In this document: positions 24,561 to 32,831 of the stretch, piece by piece
How the letters are laid out: each line of letters starts with the position of its first letter
Position numbering within the stretch: position 1 is the first letter of the stretch
Position numbers and translations under genes: made by a program
Notes under the pieces: model-generated
Told to the model about the DNA's origin: nothing
The model's database searches: none
The model's input: only the letters and a program-made list of their open reading frames with translations
Origin: Coriobacteriaceae bacterium EMTCatB1
Lineage (GTDB): Bacteria > Actinomycetota > Coriobacteriia > Anaerosomatales > Anaerosomataceae
Direction of reading: 5' to 3'
Assembly (NCBI GenBank): GCA_001950395.1
Contig: BDLO01000001.1
Location: forward strand, 1,091,979 to 1,155,978
Length of the DNA stretch: 64,000 nt

Positions 24561-25900
24561 AGCTGGCCGCGCGCCTTGATCTCCAGGTAGCGGTTGACGG
24601 CCGCTACCGAGAGGTCATCGGGATCGACGTCGAGCACGAGCGCGCCTCTCGACGCAAGCATCCGCAGCGCCTCGGCCTTGTCGCGCAGCAGGTCCTCGGC
24701 GACCGCGGCAGCGAAGGCGTCCTCTACCGTCGTGACGTCTGCGATCGCACGCTCCTCGAGCGCCCGATTGCGTTGGGTCGCCACGAGCGCCAGGTGACGC
24801 GGCGCAAGCCCCGAGAGCACCGTAAGCAGCCGCTTCGACGGCTCGGCGCCTGCGACGTCCGTGAACAAGACGACGAGCGAGCGTCTTGAGAGGTTCTGGG
24901 CGAGGTATCGGAGCGCGCGCTCGTAGTCGGGCTCCTCGATGCGCGGCTGCGCGTCGTAGAGGGCTTCGAGCAGCACGCCGAACTGCCGACGCCCCTTGCG
25001 GGGCGACACGAAGCGCTCGACGTCGCGGCCGAAGATCAGAAGCCCCACGTGATCTCCCATCTCGAGCCCGAGGTACGCGAGGAGCAGCGCGGCGTTCACC
25101 GCCCGATCCAGCTTCGTCAGCGTCCCCGCCCTCGCCGCCATGAGACGCCCAGCGTCGAGAGCGATCACCAGTGTCTGGCTCCGCTCGGGCTCGTGCTGCC
25201 GCACCATCGGCCGCCCGCGACGCGCGGTGGCTTTCCAGTCGATGTCGCGGAAAGAGTCGCCGGGCTGGTACTCGCGAAGCGACTCGAACTCCGTGCCGGC
25301 ACCGGCGAGCCGCGCGGCGCGGATCCCGATCTCGTGCAGCTTGCCGCGACGTGCGAGAAGCGCGTAGCCGCGCACGGCGGTGATGTCCGGATACACCGAG
25401 CACCGCTGGGCGCACGGCACGGCCTCCTGCCGGAAGACGATCCCGAGCGGACCGAGCGCCCGCACGCCGACGTCGCCGAACACGAACGCCCCGCGCGAAG
25501 GGGGCGTGAACGCGAGCGAGACCTCGGCCTCGCCGTGGGCCGCCACGTCGACCGGACCGGCGAGACGCTCGCCCGCGAACCCCGCCGGCGGCGTCTCGCG
25601 CACCAGCAGGCGGGCGGGCCGAGCGCTCGCGTTGCGCAGCGTAAGGACGACAGGGTTTGGAACGCCGATCGACAGCTTGTCGGGCAGCGCGCGCTCGACC
25701 GAGATCGCGCCGCGGGGCGGCAGCAGACGCGCGTCGAACGCGGCAGCCGCCGCGCAGCAGGCAGCGACGACCGCCGCCGCGATCCAGGCCCCGCGCCCCG
25801 GTGCGAGCAGCGGCACGCCGGAGAGCAGCACGAACGCGAGAGCCGCCCGCGTCGTGGGGAGCGGGACTGTGCCGAGCGTCTGCTTGATGCGGCGGATCAT
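24557..25900 (-). CDS. DUF58 domain protein (vWA-like), partner of MoxR ATPase
   Basis: 447 residues. Two transmembrane helices (about 16-54) come first, then a beta-rich external-like segment (about 60-150). The DUF58 signature YQPGDSFRDIDWKATAR is near residues 210-227, followed by RPMVRQHEPERSQTLVIALDAGR, where a von Willebrand A-like fold begins. The aspartate in VIALD stands where a MIDAS metal site would start. It ends VDPDDLSVAAVNRYLEIKARGQL. Proteins of this kind pair with MoxR AAA+ ATPases as chaperone or insertion factors. The start overlaps the moxR stop (ATGA), so the two are coupled. Last gene of the long minus-strand run from panB. Confidence 0.88.
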   Translation of the reverse strand: MIRRIKQTLGTVPLPTTRAALAFVLLSGVPLLAPGRGAWIAAAVVAACCAAAAAFDARLLPPRGAISVERALPDKLSIGVPNPVVLTLRNASARPARLLVRETPPAGFAGERLAGPVDVAAHGEAEVSLAFTPPSRGAFVFGDVGVRALGPLGIVFRQEAVPCAQRCSVYPDITAVRGYALLARRGKLHEIGIRAARLAGAGTEFESLREYQPGDSFRDIDWKATARRGRPMVRQHEPERSQTLVIALDAGRLMAARAGTLTKLDRAVNAALLLAYLGLEMGDHVGLLIFGRDVERFVSPRKGRRQFGVLLEALYDAQPRIEEPDYERALRYLAQNLSRRSLVVLFTDVAGAEPSKRLLTVLSGLAPRHLALVATQRNRALEERAIADVTTVEDAFAAAVAEDLLRDKAEALRMLASRGALVLDVDPDDLSVAAVNRYLEIKARGQL

Positions 25901-26856
25901 CTCGGAACGGGCACGCTCTCGAGAACGTCTGCGATCACGCTGTCCGGCTCGGTCCCCTCGATCTCGACCTCAGGCCGCAGCAGGATGCGGTGCCTCAGGC
26001 CAGGGAGCGCGGAGGTCTTCACGTCGTCGGGGGTCACGTAGGTGCGGCCGTCCAAGAGAGCGCGGGCCTTGGCCGCGACGAGCACGCTCACGCCTGCCCG
26101 CGGGCTGGCGCCCAAGAAGACCGCCGGGTGCTCGCGCGTCGCTCGCGCGATGGCGCTCGCGTAGTCGAGCACGCCCTCGTCGACCACCACCGAGTCGAGC
26201 TCGGCACGCGCCGCGAGCACGTCCGCGCCGGTCGCCACGGGCCGAAGCCCGAGCGCGGCGAAGTCCGGCATCTCCATGCCGCCGGAGTGGCGCGCCAAGA
26301 TGGCGCGCTCGTCGGCGGCAGAGGGGTACGGCACCACGACTTTCTGCGCGAAGCGGTCGAGCTGCGCCTCGGGCAGCGGGTACGTCCCCTCGTACTCCAC
26401 CGGGTTCTGGGTGGCCACCACCAGGAACGGCGACGGAAGCGGATGCACGACGCCGTCGATGGTCACCGACTGCTCCTGCATGGCTTCGAGCAGCGCCGCC
26501 TGCGTCTTCGGCGGGGTGCGGTTGATCTCGTCAGCGAGCACCAGGTTCGCGAAGATCGGCCCGCGGCGCAGGTAGAACTCCTGCCGCTCGGCGTCGAACA
26601 CGTTGGTGCCGACGACGTCGGCCGGCATCATGTCGGGCGAGAACTGGATCCGCTTGAACGAGACGTCGAGCGCGTGCGCCACTGCGCGCGCGATCAACGT
26701 CTTCGCGGTGCCGGGCACGCCCTCGATGAGCACGTGGCCGCCGGTGATCAGCCCGACGAGCAGGGCGTCGATCACCTCGGTCTGGCCCACCACCGCTTTC
26801 GCGACCTCTCCTCGCACCGCCTCCGCGAGCCGTGCCGCTTTCGCCGCGTCTGCCAT
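25897..26856 (-). CDS. MoxR-family AAA+ ATPase
   Basis: 319 residues. Walker A GVPGTAKT (about 45-52), Walker B LVLADEINR (about 105-113), sensor region VVATQNPVEYEGTYPLPEAQLDRF and arginine finger segment. The C-terminal lid includes SPRAGVSVLVAAKARALLDGRTYVTPDDV. MoxR proteins act with vWA/DUF58 partners in protein complex maturation. Start ATG 26856; the stop of the DUF4350 gene immediately precedes it. Followed by DUF58 with 4-base overlap. Confidence 0.93.
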   Translation of the reverse strand: MADAAKAARLAEAVRGEVAKAVVGQTEVIDALLVGLITGGHVLIEGVPGTAKTLIARAVAHALDVSFKRIQFSPDMMPADVVGTNVFDAERQEFYLRRGPIFANLVLADEINRTPPKTQAALLEAMQEQSVTIDGVVHPLPSPFLVVATQNPVEYEGTYPLPEAQLDRFAQKVVVPYPSAADERAILARHSGGMEMPDFAALGLRPVATGADVLAARAELDSVVVDEGVLDYASAIARATREHPAVFLGASPRAGVSVLVAAKARALLDGRTYVTPDDVKTSALPGLRHRILLRPEVEIEGTEPDSVIADVLESVPVPR

Positions 26857-27966
26857 CTACCGCTCGACCTCCCGTCGTGCCTGGACCACGAGGCGGGCCG
26901 CCTCGCGGAACTCGTCTTCCGTCATCCTATCGCGTGCGAGCAGCTCGTCTGCCCGTGCAAGCGCTTCCCCGGCTGCCGGATGCCGTCGTATGCCCGCCAC
27001 TGGCGAGCCGTACCGCCGCGCAAGCGCTCGCGAAAGCCCGTCGCGGATCGTCGCGAGCGCTTCGCGATGCGCTCCTGCCCGGCGGTAGAGGGCAGCGAGC
27101 GACTCGATGTAGGCAAGCCTGCGCGCCTGCGGCTCCTCGTACGCCGGAACCGGCGGGCCGGTGCGGCGCGAGCGGGCGAGCAGCAGGAGCGCGACGCCGG
27201 CTGCGGCGAGCAGCACGGCCGCCTGGCCGGACGGCCCGAGCCGCTCGAACGCGCTGCCGCCGCGCGCGAAGCCCTGGTGGTACTCGTCGAACCACACCGG
27301 CTGCCCGGAGGCGAAGATGCGGAGTGCGAGAAGCGCGTTGTCGGCCTCCGAGAGGTGCGCGTTGGTGAGCGCAGCTGCGTCTGCGAGCCACACGACCTCG
27401 CCGCTCTCGACGGCCGCGACGGCGAGGATCGCTCCGGCATCGTCGCCGGCGATCTCCACCCACGCGGGGTCGTCCGCGAGCAGACGACCGGACTGCACCG
27501 AGATGCGGTCGACGCCCTCGAGGAGCGGTCCGCGGGCGAGGGCGGGCACCTCCGCCACGTCGCCGCGGGCGACGTCCGCTCTCAGCCCCAGCGCGTCGAC
27601 GACGTCGAGCCCAGCGCTGCCCGCAAGCACGACGCACCCGCCGCGGCGGACCCATGCGGCGAGGGAGTCGAGCTGCGCGTCGGTGAACTCGACCTGAAGC
27701 GGCGCTTCGCCGACGATCGCGATGCAGCCCGAACGAGGCAGCACGTCGAACTGCTGGAGCGGCCGCACGTCCACGCCGGATCCGTCGAGGTAGCGGTAGA
27801 GCACGCGCAGCCCCTCGGGAGCGGAGCTGAAGACGCTCGGGACGGGTATCCGCTCGCTCGCGCGGCTGAAGGCGGCAGAGACCGCGAGCGCGTACAGCGC
27901 GATGACGGCAACAGTCACGCCGAGCGCCACGGCAAGCACGGGGTCGATCTTCGCGCGCCACTTCAC
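26857..27966 (-). CDS. DUF4350-type membrane protein
   Basis: 369 residues, starting at GTG 27966, which overlaps the previous stop (GTGA). One N-terminal helix (about 7-26) leads to an external-type domain of about 190 residues with the DUF4350 features: S-x-GLRVLYRYLDGSGVDVRPL, then GCIAIVGEAPLQ..., LAAWVRRGGCVVLAGS and WLADAAALTNAHL. WFDEYHQGFARG precedes the second helix (about 240-262), and a cytoplasmic tail follows. In homologues this gene sits between MoxR and DUF4129 genes, as here. The fold resembles a Rossmann-like GATase/ABC-auxiliary domain; no activity is known. Confidence 0.85.
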   Translation of the reverse strand: MKWRAKIDPVLAVALGVTVAVIALYALAVSAAFSRASERIPVPSVFSSAPEGLRVLYRYLDGSGVDVRPLQQFDVLPRSGCIAIVGEAPLQVEFTDAQLDSLAAWVRRGGCVVLAGSAGLDVVDALGLRADVARGDVAEVPALARGPLLEGVDRISVQSGRLLADDPAWVEIAGDDAGAILAVAAVESGEVVWLADAAALTNAHLSEADNALLALRIFASGQPVWFDEYHQGFARGGSAFERLGPSGQAAVLLAAAGVALLLLARSRRTGPPVPAYEEPQARRLAYIESLAALYRRAGAHREALATIRDGLSRALARRYGSPVAGIRRHPAAGEALARADELLARDRMTEDEFREAARLVVQARREVER

Positions 27967-28946
27967 CGCGGCGCACCTCCCCCGCTCGCAGCTGCCAGCG
28001 TCTCGAGGTAGGCCTGTCGAGCGCGGTCGTACCCCTCGCGCTTCGGGTCTTGATGCCCGTACCACGCCGGCTCGAAGACGCGCGCAAGCTCCGCGAACGG
28101 CGGGTGCGCGTGCGGAGCGTGCTCCGCCACGTCGCGGAGGATCTCTCGGGTGGTGCGCGTCTTGGCGACCGGGACGACGCCGCGCTCGACGAGCGCCCGC
28201 GCGGCTCCGCCGAAAAGCGCGCGCACGGCTTCTCGCAGCCGTCCGGCAGCGGCTTCGGCGTCGGCGTACGCCAGGGCGTCTTCCGGCAGGTCGCGCGCGG
28301 CCTCGACGACCGGCTCCGCGCTGGATCCTGCCGATTCCCCTCGACGCCGCCTCGCACGACCTGTGCCGCGCACGGCGCTGAGCACCCGCCAGATCAGCCA
28401 CGCCGCCACGAGCGCGCTCACCGCCAGCGCGACGTAGTACGCGACCTCGAAGCCTGAGGAGGCGGCGCGGGAGCCGAACACCGACGACAACAGCCGCTCC
28501 AGCCACGAGAACAGCCTCTCTTGCAGCTTGCGGAGGAACTCCTGCGCTGCAGAGCCCCCGGCGACGCCCTCCTCGGCCATGATGCGGCTCAGCAGGGCCG
28601 GATCGTGGCGCACGCTCGAGGCGGCTTTTCGCTCGAGCGCGGCGAGCGAACGCGCGTGGGCGGCGAGGTCGTCGCGCGCCCTCGCCCTCTCCGAGCCCGA
28701 GCGCGCCTGCCGGAGGCTCTCCACGAGGTCGAGCGCCTGCTCGTCACCGATCGCTGCGAGCGGCGGCTCCACCTCGTCGGCGAGCCGCTCGGCAGACGCC
28801 GCGTCGTACGGCTTCGAGCGCTCCAGCAGTCGCACGGCCTCGTCGAGCGAGGACGCGGGAGCTGCAGCGGCCAGAGGGGCCGCACACGCCACGGCGAGTG
28901 CTGCGACCAGCGCCGCGACGAGAAGCGATGCCCTCCAGCGTCTCAT
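27963..28946 (-). CDS. DUF4129 domain membrane protein
   Basis: 327 residues. A signal peptide or first helix (about 8-28, with AVACAAP lipobox-like) is followed by a helical, probably external part (about 35-165). A transmembrane helix (about 175-195, YYVALAVSALVAAWLIW) and a cytosolic DUF4129 tail (about 245-327) follow, with the family pattern REAVRALFGGAARALVERGVVP... TTREIL... FEPAWYGHQDPKREGYDRA. The next gene overlaps by 4 bases. In actinobacteria DUF4129 proteins are linked with MoxR/DUF58; some are fused to transglutaminase domains, which is absent here. Confidence 0.85.
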   Translation of the reverse strand: MRRWRASLLVAALVAALAVACAAPLAAAAPASSLDEAVRLLERSKPYDAASAERLADEVEPPLAAIGDEQALDLVESLRQARSGSERARARDDLAAHARSLAALERKAASSVRHDPALLSRIMAEEGVAGGSAAQEFLRKLQERLFSWLERLLSSVFGSRAASSGFEVAYYVALAVSALVAAWLIWRVLSAVRGTGRARRRRGESAGSSAEPVVEAARDLPEDALAYADAEAAAGRLREAVRALFGGAARALVERGVVPVAKTRTTREILRDVAEHAPHAHPPFAELARVFEPAWYGHQDPKREGYDRARQAYLETLAAASGGGAPR

Positions 28947-29809
28947 GCCCTACGAGCCGCGATCTCCCGCGCCCGCACGATGAGGTCCATACCCTCGGAG
29001 CGCGCGCGAAGGTCGGCGTACAGGGACGCGAGCGCGAGCGGCATGATGGGCGCGACGAGCGTCATCGCCGCCCCGAGCACGAGCCCTTCGACGATCTTCC
29101 ACACGAGCGGCGTCTGCTGGAACACCGCGTCGGGATTCTGCGCCGCCACGACGATCTGCCGGATGATGAGCGGCGAGGCGAGCGCTCCTTCGAACAGAGT
29201 GACGAGGGTCGTGACGATCACGAGGTACCCCAGCGCCCGCCAGAAGTGCCTCTTCACGAGCTCGTACGACCGCCGTATCGCGTCCGCGGTGTTCGCGCGT
29301 TCGAGCACCGTGATCGCAGCGGCAAGCGAGAGCAGCGCCCACACGACGATGCCGCCCGCGAACAGAGCGAAGAAGCTCACGACGGCAGCGATCGAGACCA
29401 GCATCTGCACGAGGTACGAGGTCAGCAGGTACCACCCGTACCGAGGGAGCCCCGCTTTCAGGAACGCCTTGTTGTCGCTCACGCTTCCGTCAAGCATCTG
29501 CGGGAACGCCGCGAGGATGGTGGCGTCGAGGTACGCGCGTCCGAGCACCATCAGCCACGCGCCAGACGCAGAAACCGCGTAGCCGGCAAGCATGTCGAAG
29601 CCGAACGTCGCTGGCGCGTCGGAGGCGGATCCGGCGACGATCGACTCGAATAGCCCGCGCAGGTAGAAGTCCTGCCCGAGGCCGACGAGCAGCGCCGCCG
29701 GGAATACCGAGATCGCAGCGGCCAGAAGGATCGGGCGCGCGTTGGCGCGGTACGTCGCGATGGCGTCGTCGATGAGGACGCCCACGTCTCGAGGCCGGAG
29801 ATCCTTCAT
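28943..29809 (-). CDS. Six-helix membrane protein, glycerophosphodiesterase-membrane-domain-like
   Basis: 288 residues, start ATG 29809 overlapping the birA stop (ATGA). It begins KDLRPRDVGVLIDDAIATYRAN, the soluble lead-in found in the YciC / GPDPase-membrane-domain group. Six hydrophobic segments follow (about 28-45, 75-97, 125-150, 153-175, 200-225, 235-265) and a basic tail. No catalytic site is seen, so it probably has a structural or transport role. Part of the DUF4129-MoxR gene set, in which a protein of this size is usual. Confidence 0.75.
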   Translation of the reverse strand: MKDLRPRDVGVLIDDAIATYRANARPILLAAAISVFPAALLVGLGQDFYLRGLFESIVAGSASDAPATFGFDMLAGYAVSASGAWLMVLGRAYLDATILAAFPQMLDGSVSDNKAFLKAGLPRYGWYLLTSYLVQMLVSIAAVVSFFALFAGGIVVWALLSLAAAITVLERANTADAIRRSYELVKRHFWRALGYLVIVTTLVTLFEGALASPLIIRQIVVAAQNPDAVFQQTPLVWKIVEGLVLGAAMTLVAPIMPLALASLYADLRARSEGMDLIVRAREIAARRA

Positions 29810-30774
29810 CGCTCGCCTCCAGCCGGCGCGAGCGTGACCTCGCCCGCCACGACCGGCACCGGCCCTGTCGCGGTGCGCACGAGAAGCCTCCCCATCCCGT
29901 CGACGCCCATCGCCTCGCCTGCGGCGATCGCGACGCCAGTGGAGTCGCGCGCCGTGACCTCGCGACCCGTCAGCAGGTGCCGCCGTTCGTACTGCTCCAC
30001 GAGACCGGCGAAACCGGCCCGAAGGAACTCGCGGTACGCCTGCGAGATCCCGTCGAGCGCGATCGCCACGACCTCCGCCGGCCGCATCCGCGAGACTTCG
30101 TCGAGCGAGGCCGCCTCGGCGGCCAGCTGCGGGGTCCGCCGGACGTTGATGCCGCAGCCCGCGACCACCCACTTGACGCGGTCGGCCTCCGCCGACATCT
30201 CCAAAAGCACGCCGCCGAGCTTGCGCCAGCCGAGGTAGACGTCGTTCGGCCACTTCAGCATCACCGGAACGCCCGCTGCTTCGAGCGCCGCAGCGACGCC
30301 AAGCGAACACACCAGCGCGAGCGGTGGAGCGTCTGCGGGCGGGAGCGGAGGGCGGAGCAGCACGGAGAAGTACGCGCCGCCTCTCGGGGAGACCCACTGC
30401 CGCCCGAGCCGGCCACGGCCGGCCGTCTGCTCGGCCGCGACCACGACGGCGCCTTCCGGCGCGCCGTCCCTCGCAAGCCGCTTGCAGTCGTCGTTGGTGG
30501 ACGCGGTGACGACAGCACCCTCGAAGCGGTTCCAGAACGGGTCGGTCACCAGCCGCTCGACCTCCGTCGGGACCGCCTCCTCAGGCAGCCCGACGAGGCG
30601 GTAGCCCCTCCGATTCGCCGAGTCGATCTCGTAGCCGAGGGCACGGAGCGCCTCCACCTGCTTGGCGACGGCCGTGCGGCTGATGCCGAGCTCTTTGGCG
30701 ATGCTTTCGCCCGAGACGAAGCCGCCCTCGGCGGCGGCGAGCCTTGCGGCGACCTCAGCCCTGCGGCTCCGCAT
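29806..30774 (-). CDS. birA: Bifunctional biotin--protein ligase / biotin operon repressor
   Basis: 322 residues. N-terminal winged helix (about 1-60, GESIAKELGISRTAVAKQVEALRALGYEI) for DNA binding. The catalytic domain has the biotin/ATP signature GRGRLGRQW (about 120-128), KWPNDVYL with the catalytic lysine (about 174), GGVLLEM and the GCGINV strand. A C-terminal SH3-like domain (about 270-322) is present. It makes biotinyl-AMP and attaches biotin to carboxylases, and with its HTH probably represses biotin genes. Start taken at ATG 30774, which fits the known N-terminus although it overlaps the DedA gene by 20 bases. Confidence 0.95.
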   Translation of the reverse strand: MRSRRAEVAARLAAAEGGFVSGESIAKELGISRTAVAKQVEALRALGYEIDSANRRGYRLVGLPEEAVPTEVERLVTDPFWNRFEGAVVTASTNDDCKRLARDGAPEGAVVVAAEQTAGRGRLGRQWVSPRGGAYFSVLLRPPLPPADAPPLALVCSLGVAAALEAAGVPVMLKWPNDVYLGWRKLGGVLLEMSAEADRVKWVVAGCGINVRRTPQLAAEAASLDEVSRMRPAEVVAIALDGISQAYREFLRAGFAGLVEQYERRHLLTGREVTARDSTGVAIAAGEAMGVDGMGRLLVRTATGPVPVVAGEVTLAPAGGER

Positions 30775-31441
30775 GTTCGCTGGCCTCCTCCTCGGCCTCC
30801 CGCGCGAGCTCCTCGACTTTGGCCCGCAGGTATCTCCTGCGGCCCATCCACAGCACCACGAGCATCCCGATGAGCAGCGCGAGCCCCGCCCAGGTGATGT
30901 CGCGCGCGATCGCGAGCGCCTTGTCGAAATTCTCGCCGAACACCCGCCCAAGCACCACCATGAGCGTCGTGTACGCGAGCGCACCCGCGAGCGTGTACGC
31001 CTCGAACAGCGCGATGCGCATCTTCGAAGCCCCGGCGATGACGGGCACGAAGTTCTTGAACACCGCGGCGAACCGGGCTATCAGCACCGTCTTCGGTCCG
31101 TGCCGCTCGAAGTACTCCTCAGCCGCGAGGATCCGCTCGGCGTCGACGACGCGGCCGCCGTACCGCTCGAGCGCCTGCCGGCCTCCCTTCCGCCCGAAGA
31201 AGTACGAGATGTTCGAACCCGTGACGGTGCCGATGATCGAGCACAGGAAGACCAGCCGGACGTCGAGATGGCCTTTGACCGTCAGGAACCCGGCGGCCAT
31301 GACGATGGTCTCGCCGGGAGTGAACGAGCCGATGACGAACAGGTTCTCGAGGATGGTGAACACGACGACCAGCAGGTACCCCCAGCTGTCGAGCAGCGAG
31401 AGCACCCAATCCAGCGGCGCGATCCCGGTGTGCGGCGTCAC
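30755..31441 (-). CDS. DedA-family inner-membrane protein
   Basis: 228 residues from GTG 31441 (overlapping the upstream stop as GTGA). DedA/SNARE-associated features: first helix WGYLLVVVFTILENLFVIGSFTPGETIVMAAG, then FFGRKGGRQALERYGG and the re-entrant motif RFAAVFKNFVPVIAGASKM (the conserved R-F-x-x-x-x-R/K...P-x-x-A-G). Helices follow near 140-165 and 185-205, then a charged tail. DedA proteins act as lipid-carrier (undecaprenyl phosphate) or phospholipid flippases. The start of birA lies inside its end. Confidence 0.9.
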   Translation of the reverse strand: MTPHTGIAPLDWVLSLLDSWGYLLVVVFTILENLFVIGSFTPGETIVMAAGFLTVKGHLDVRLVFLCSIIGTVTGSNISYFFGRKGGRQALERYGGRVVDAERILAAEEYFERHGPKTVLIARFAAVFKNFVPVIAGASKMRIALFEAYTLAGALAYTTLMVVLGRVFGENFDKALAIARDITWAGLALLIGMLVVLWMGRRRYLRAKVEELAREAEEEASEHAEPQG

Positions 31442-31890
31442 AGACGGCCTCCTTGCGCGTCGTCGCCCTCGAGCCACCGCTGCCAGTCGCTTGCGCGCGG
31501 GAACATCGTCACGCACCCGAGGAGCGCGAACCCGAGCGTCAAGTAGAGGTCGAGGGCTGAGCGCGTCATCGGCACGAGCACCGCTCCGACGACGCTGGGC
31601 GCGACCGCTGCCCACACGAGGTCCCGCGAAAGCCGGCGAGCGCTCGCCACCGCAGCCTCATCGCTGCCAGCGCCTTCGATCGCGCGCGTCTTGAGCGCTC
31701 GGCCGAACACGACGGCGCCTGCTGCGAGCGCAAGCAGCATCGAGCGCAGCCCGGCCGGCGGCTGCGGCCAGTCCGGGAGCACCGCGATCGCCGCCTGCTG
31801 CCAGGCCAGCGACACGAGCGGGACCGCGAGCACGACAGCATGCCGCTTGAACCAACGGAGATACTCGGCTCGGACACGCTGCGCCTCCAC
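31438..31890 (-). CDS. Small membrane protein of unknown family
   Basis: 150 residues, four hydrophobic segments (about 18-36, 46-66, 88-108, 113-130). The sequence is Ala/Leu/Arg-rich without recognised motifs. Charged ends (MEAQRVRAEYLRWFKRH and DWQRWLEGDD) suggest both termini inside. It is joined to nadC (29-base gap) and to the DedA gene (4-base overlap), so it is expressed with them. No function assigned. Confidence 0.65.
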   Translation of the reverse strand: MEAQRVRAEYLRWFKRHAVVLAVPLVSLAWQQAAIAVLPDWPQPPAGLRSMLLALAAGAVVFGRALKTRAIEGAGSDEAAVASARRLSRDLVWAAVAPSVVGAVLVPMTRSALDLYLTLGFALLGCVTMFPRASDWQRWLEGDDAQGGRL

Positions 31891-31919
31891 GGATCACCTG
31901 CCTCGCCGCACGAGATGGG

Positions 31920-32831
31920 TCACGCTTCGTCCAAACCGTAGTCTACCGGCAAAGCGAGCGTGATGCGGCTCGTCGATACGCGGTCGACGCCGATCGCCGC
32001 AAGCGTCGGCAGCCGCTCGATGGTCACGCTGCCTGAGACCTCCACCTCGACGGCGCGCCCGACGTGCGCGCTGGCGTCCCGGACGGCCCGCACCGCCTCG
32101 GCGACGGCAGCGTCGTCCATGTTGTCGAGCATCACGACGTCGGCGCCCGCCTCCACTGCCGCAACCGCGTCCGCGGCGCTTTCGACCTCCACCTCGACGA
32201 GAAGCTCCGGGTGCGCCGCTCTCGCGCGCCTCACCGCATCGGAGATGCTGCCTGCGCGCGCGACGTGGTTGTCCTTCACGAGCACCATGTCCCACAACCC
32301 GGCGCGGTGGTTGTGCGCACCGCCCGCGGCCACCGCGTGCTTGCTCAATGCGCGCAGCCCAGGGAACGTCTTGCGCGTGTCGTACACCCTGAGCGAAGGT
32401 CCTGCCGCGCGCTGCCACCGCCTCGCCTCCGTGGCGATCCCCGAGAACACCATGAGGAAGTCGAGCGCGGTTCGCTCCGCCGCGAGCACGATCCGGGCGG
32501 GCCCTTCGACCCGCACCACGGGCGTCCCAGGCGCCGCCTCGTCGCCCTCCGAGCACAGCGGCTCTGCCCGCACCGCGCCCGGCTCGCCTGCCGCCTCAGC
32601 CAAGAGCTCGAACGTGCGGACCGCAGCCACGACGCCGCACACGACGCACCCCTGCCTCGCAACCGCGACGCCCGTGAAGCGCTCGTCGCCTGAGAAGAGC
32701 GCTGACGTCGTGACGTCGCGCTCGAGCACAACCGGCCCTGCGCCAAGAAGCGCGGACGGGTCCACGCCCAGATCCTCCGAGAGCGCACGGATGACGGCGT
32801 CGTCGATCTCGCGCGCGTGGAGCTCTTTCAT
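31920..32831 (-). CDS. nadC: Nicotinate-nucleotide pyrophosphorylase (carboxylating)
   Basis: 303 residues, start ATG 32831 overlapping the nadB stop. Converts quinolinate + PRPP to nicotinate mononucleotide, third step of de novo NAD synthesis. Diagnostic segments: RTALDFLMVFSGIAT, YDTRKTFPGLRALSKHAVAAGGAHNHRAGLWDMVLVKDNH (about 150-185, with substrate-binding Arg/Lys/His), VEVEVESAADA and VDRVSTSRITLALPVDYGLD near the end (about 280-303). Length is usual for the family. Follows nadA-nadB in pathway order. Confidence 0.96.
   Translation of the reverse strand: MKELHAREIDDAVIRALSEDLGVDPSALLGAGPVVLERDVTTSALFSGDERFTGVAVARQGCVVCGVVAAVRTFELLAEAAGEPGAVRAEPLCSEGDEAAPGTPVVRVEGPARIVLAAERTALDFLMVFSGIATEARRWQRAAGPSLRVYDTRKTFPGLRALSKHAVAAGGAHNHRAGLWDMVLVKDNHVARAGSISDAVRRARAAHPELLVEVEVESAADAVAAVEAGADVVMLDNMDDAAVAEAVRAVRDASAHVGRAVEVEVSGSVTIERLPTLAAIGVDRVSTSRITLALPVDYGLDEA

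Noticed and set aside
28507-30397. Longer forms of the DUF4350, six-helix membrane and BirA proteins
   Set aside because: Upstream in-frame parts overlap well-supported neighbouring genes in another frame; ATGA/GTGA junctions mark better starts.
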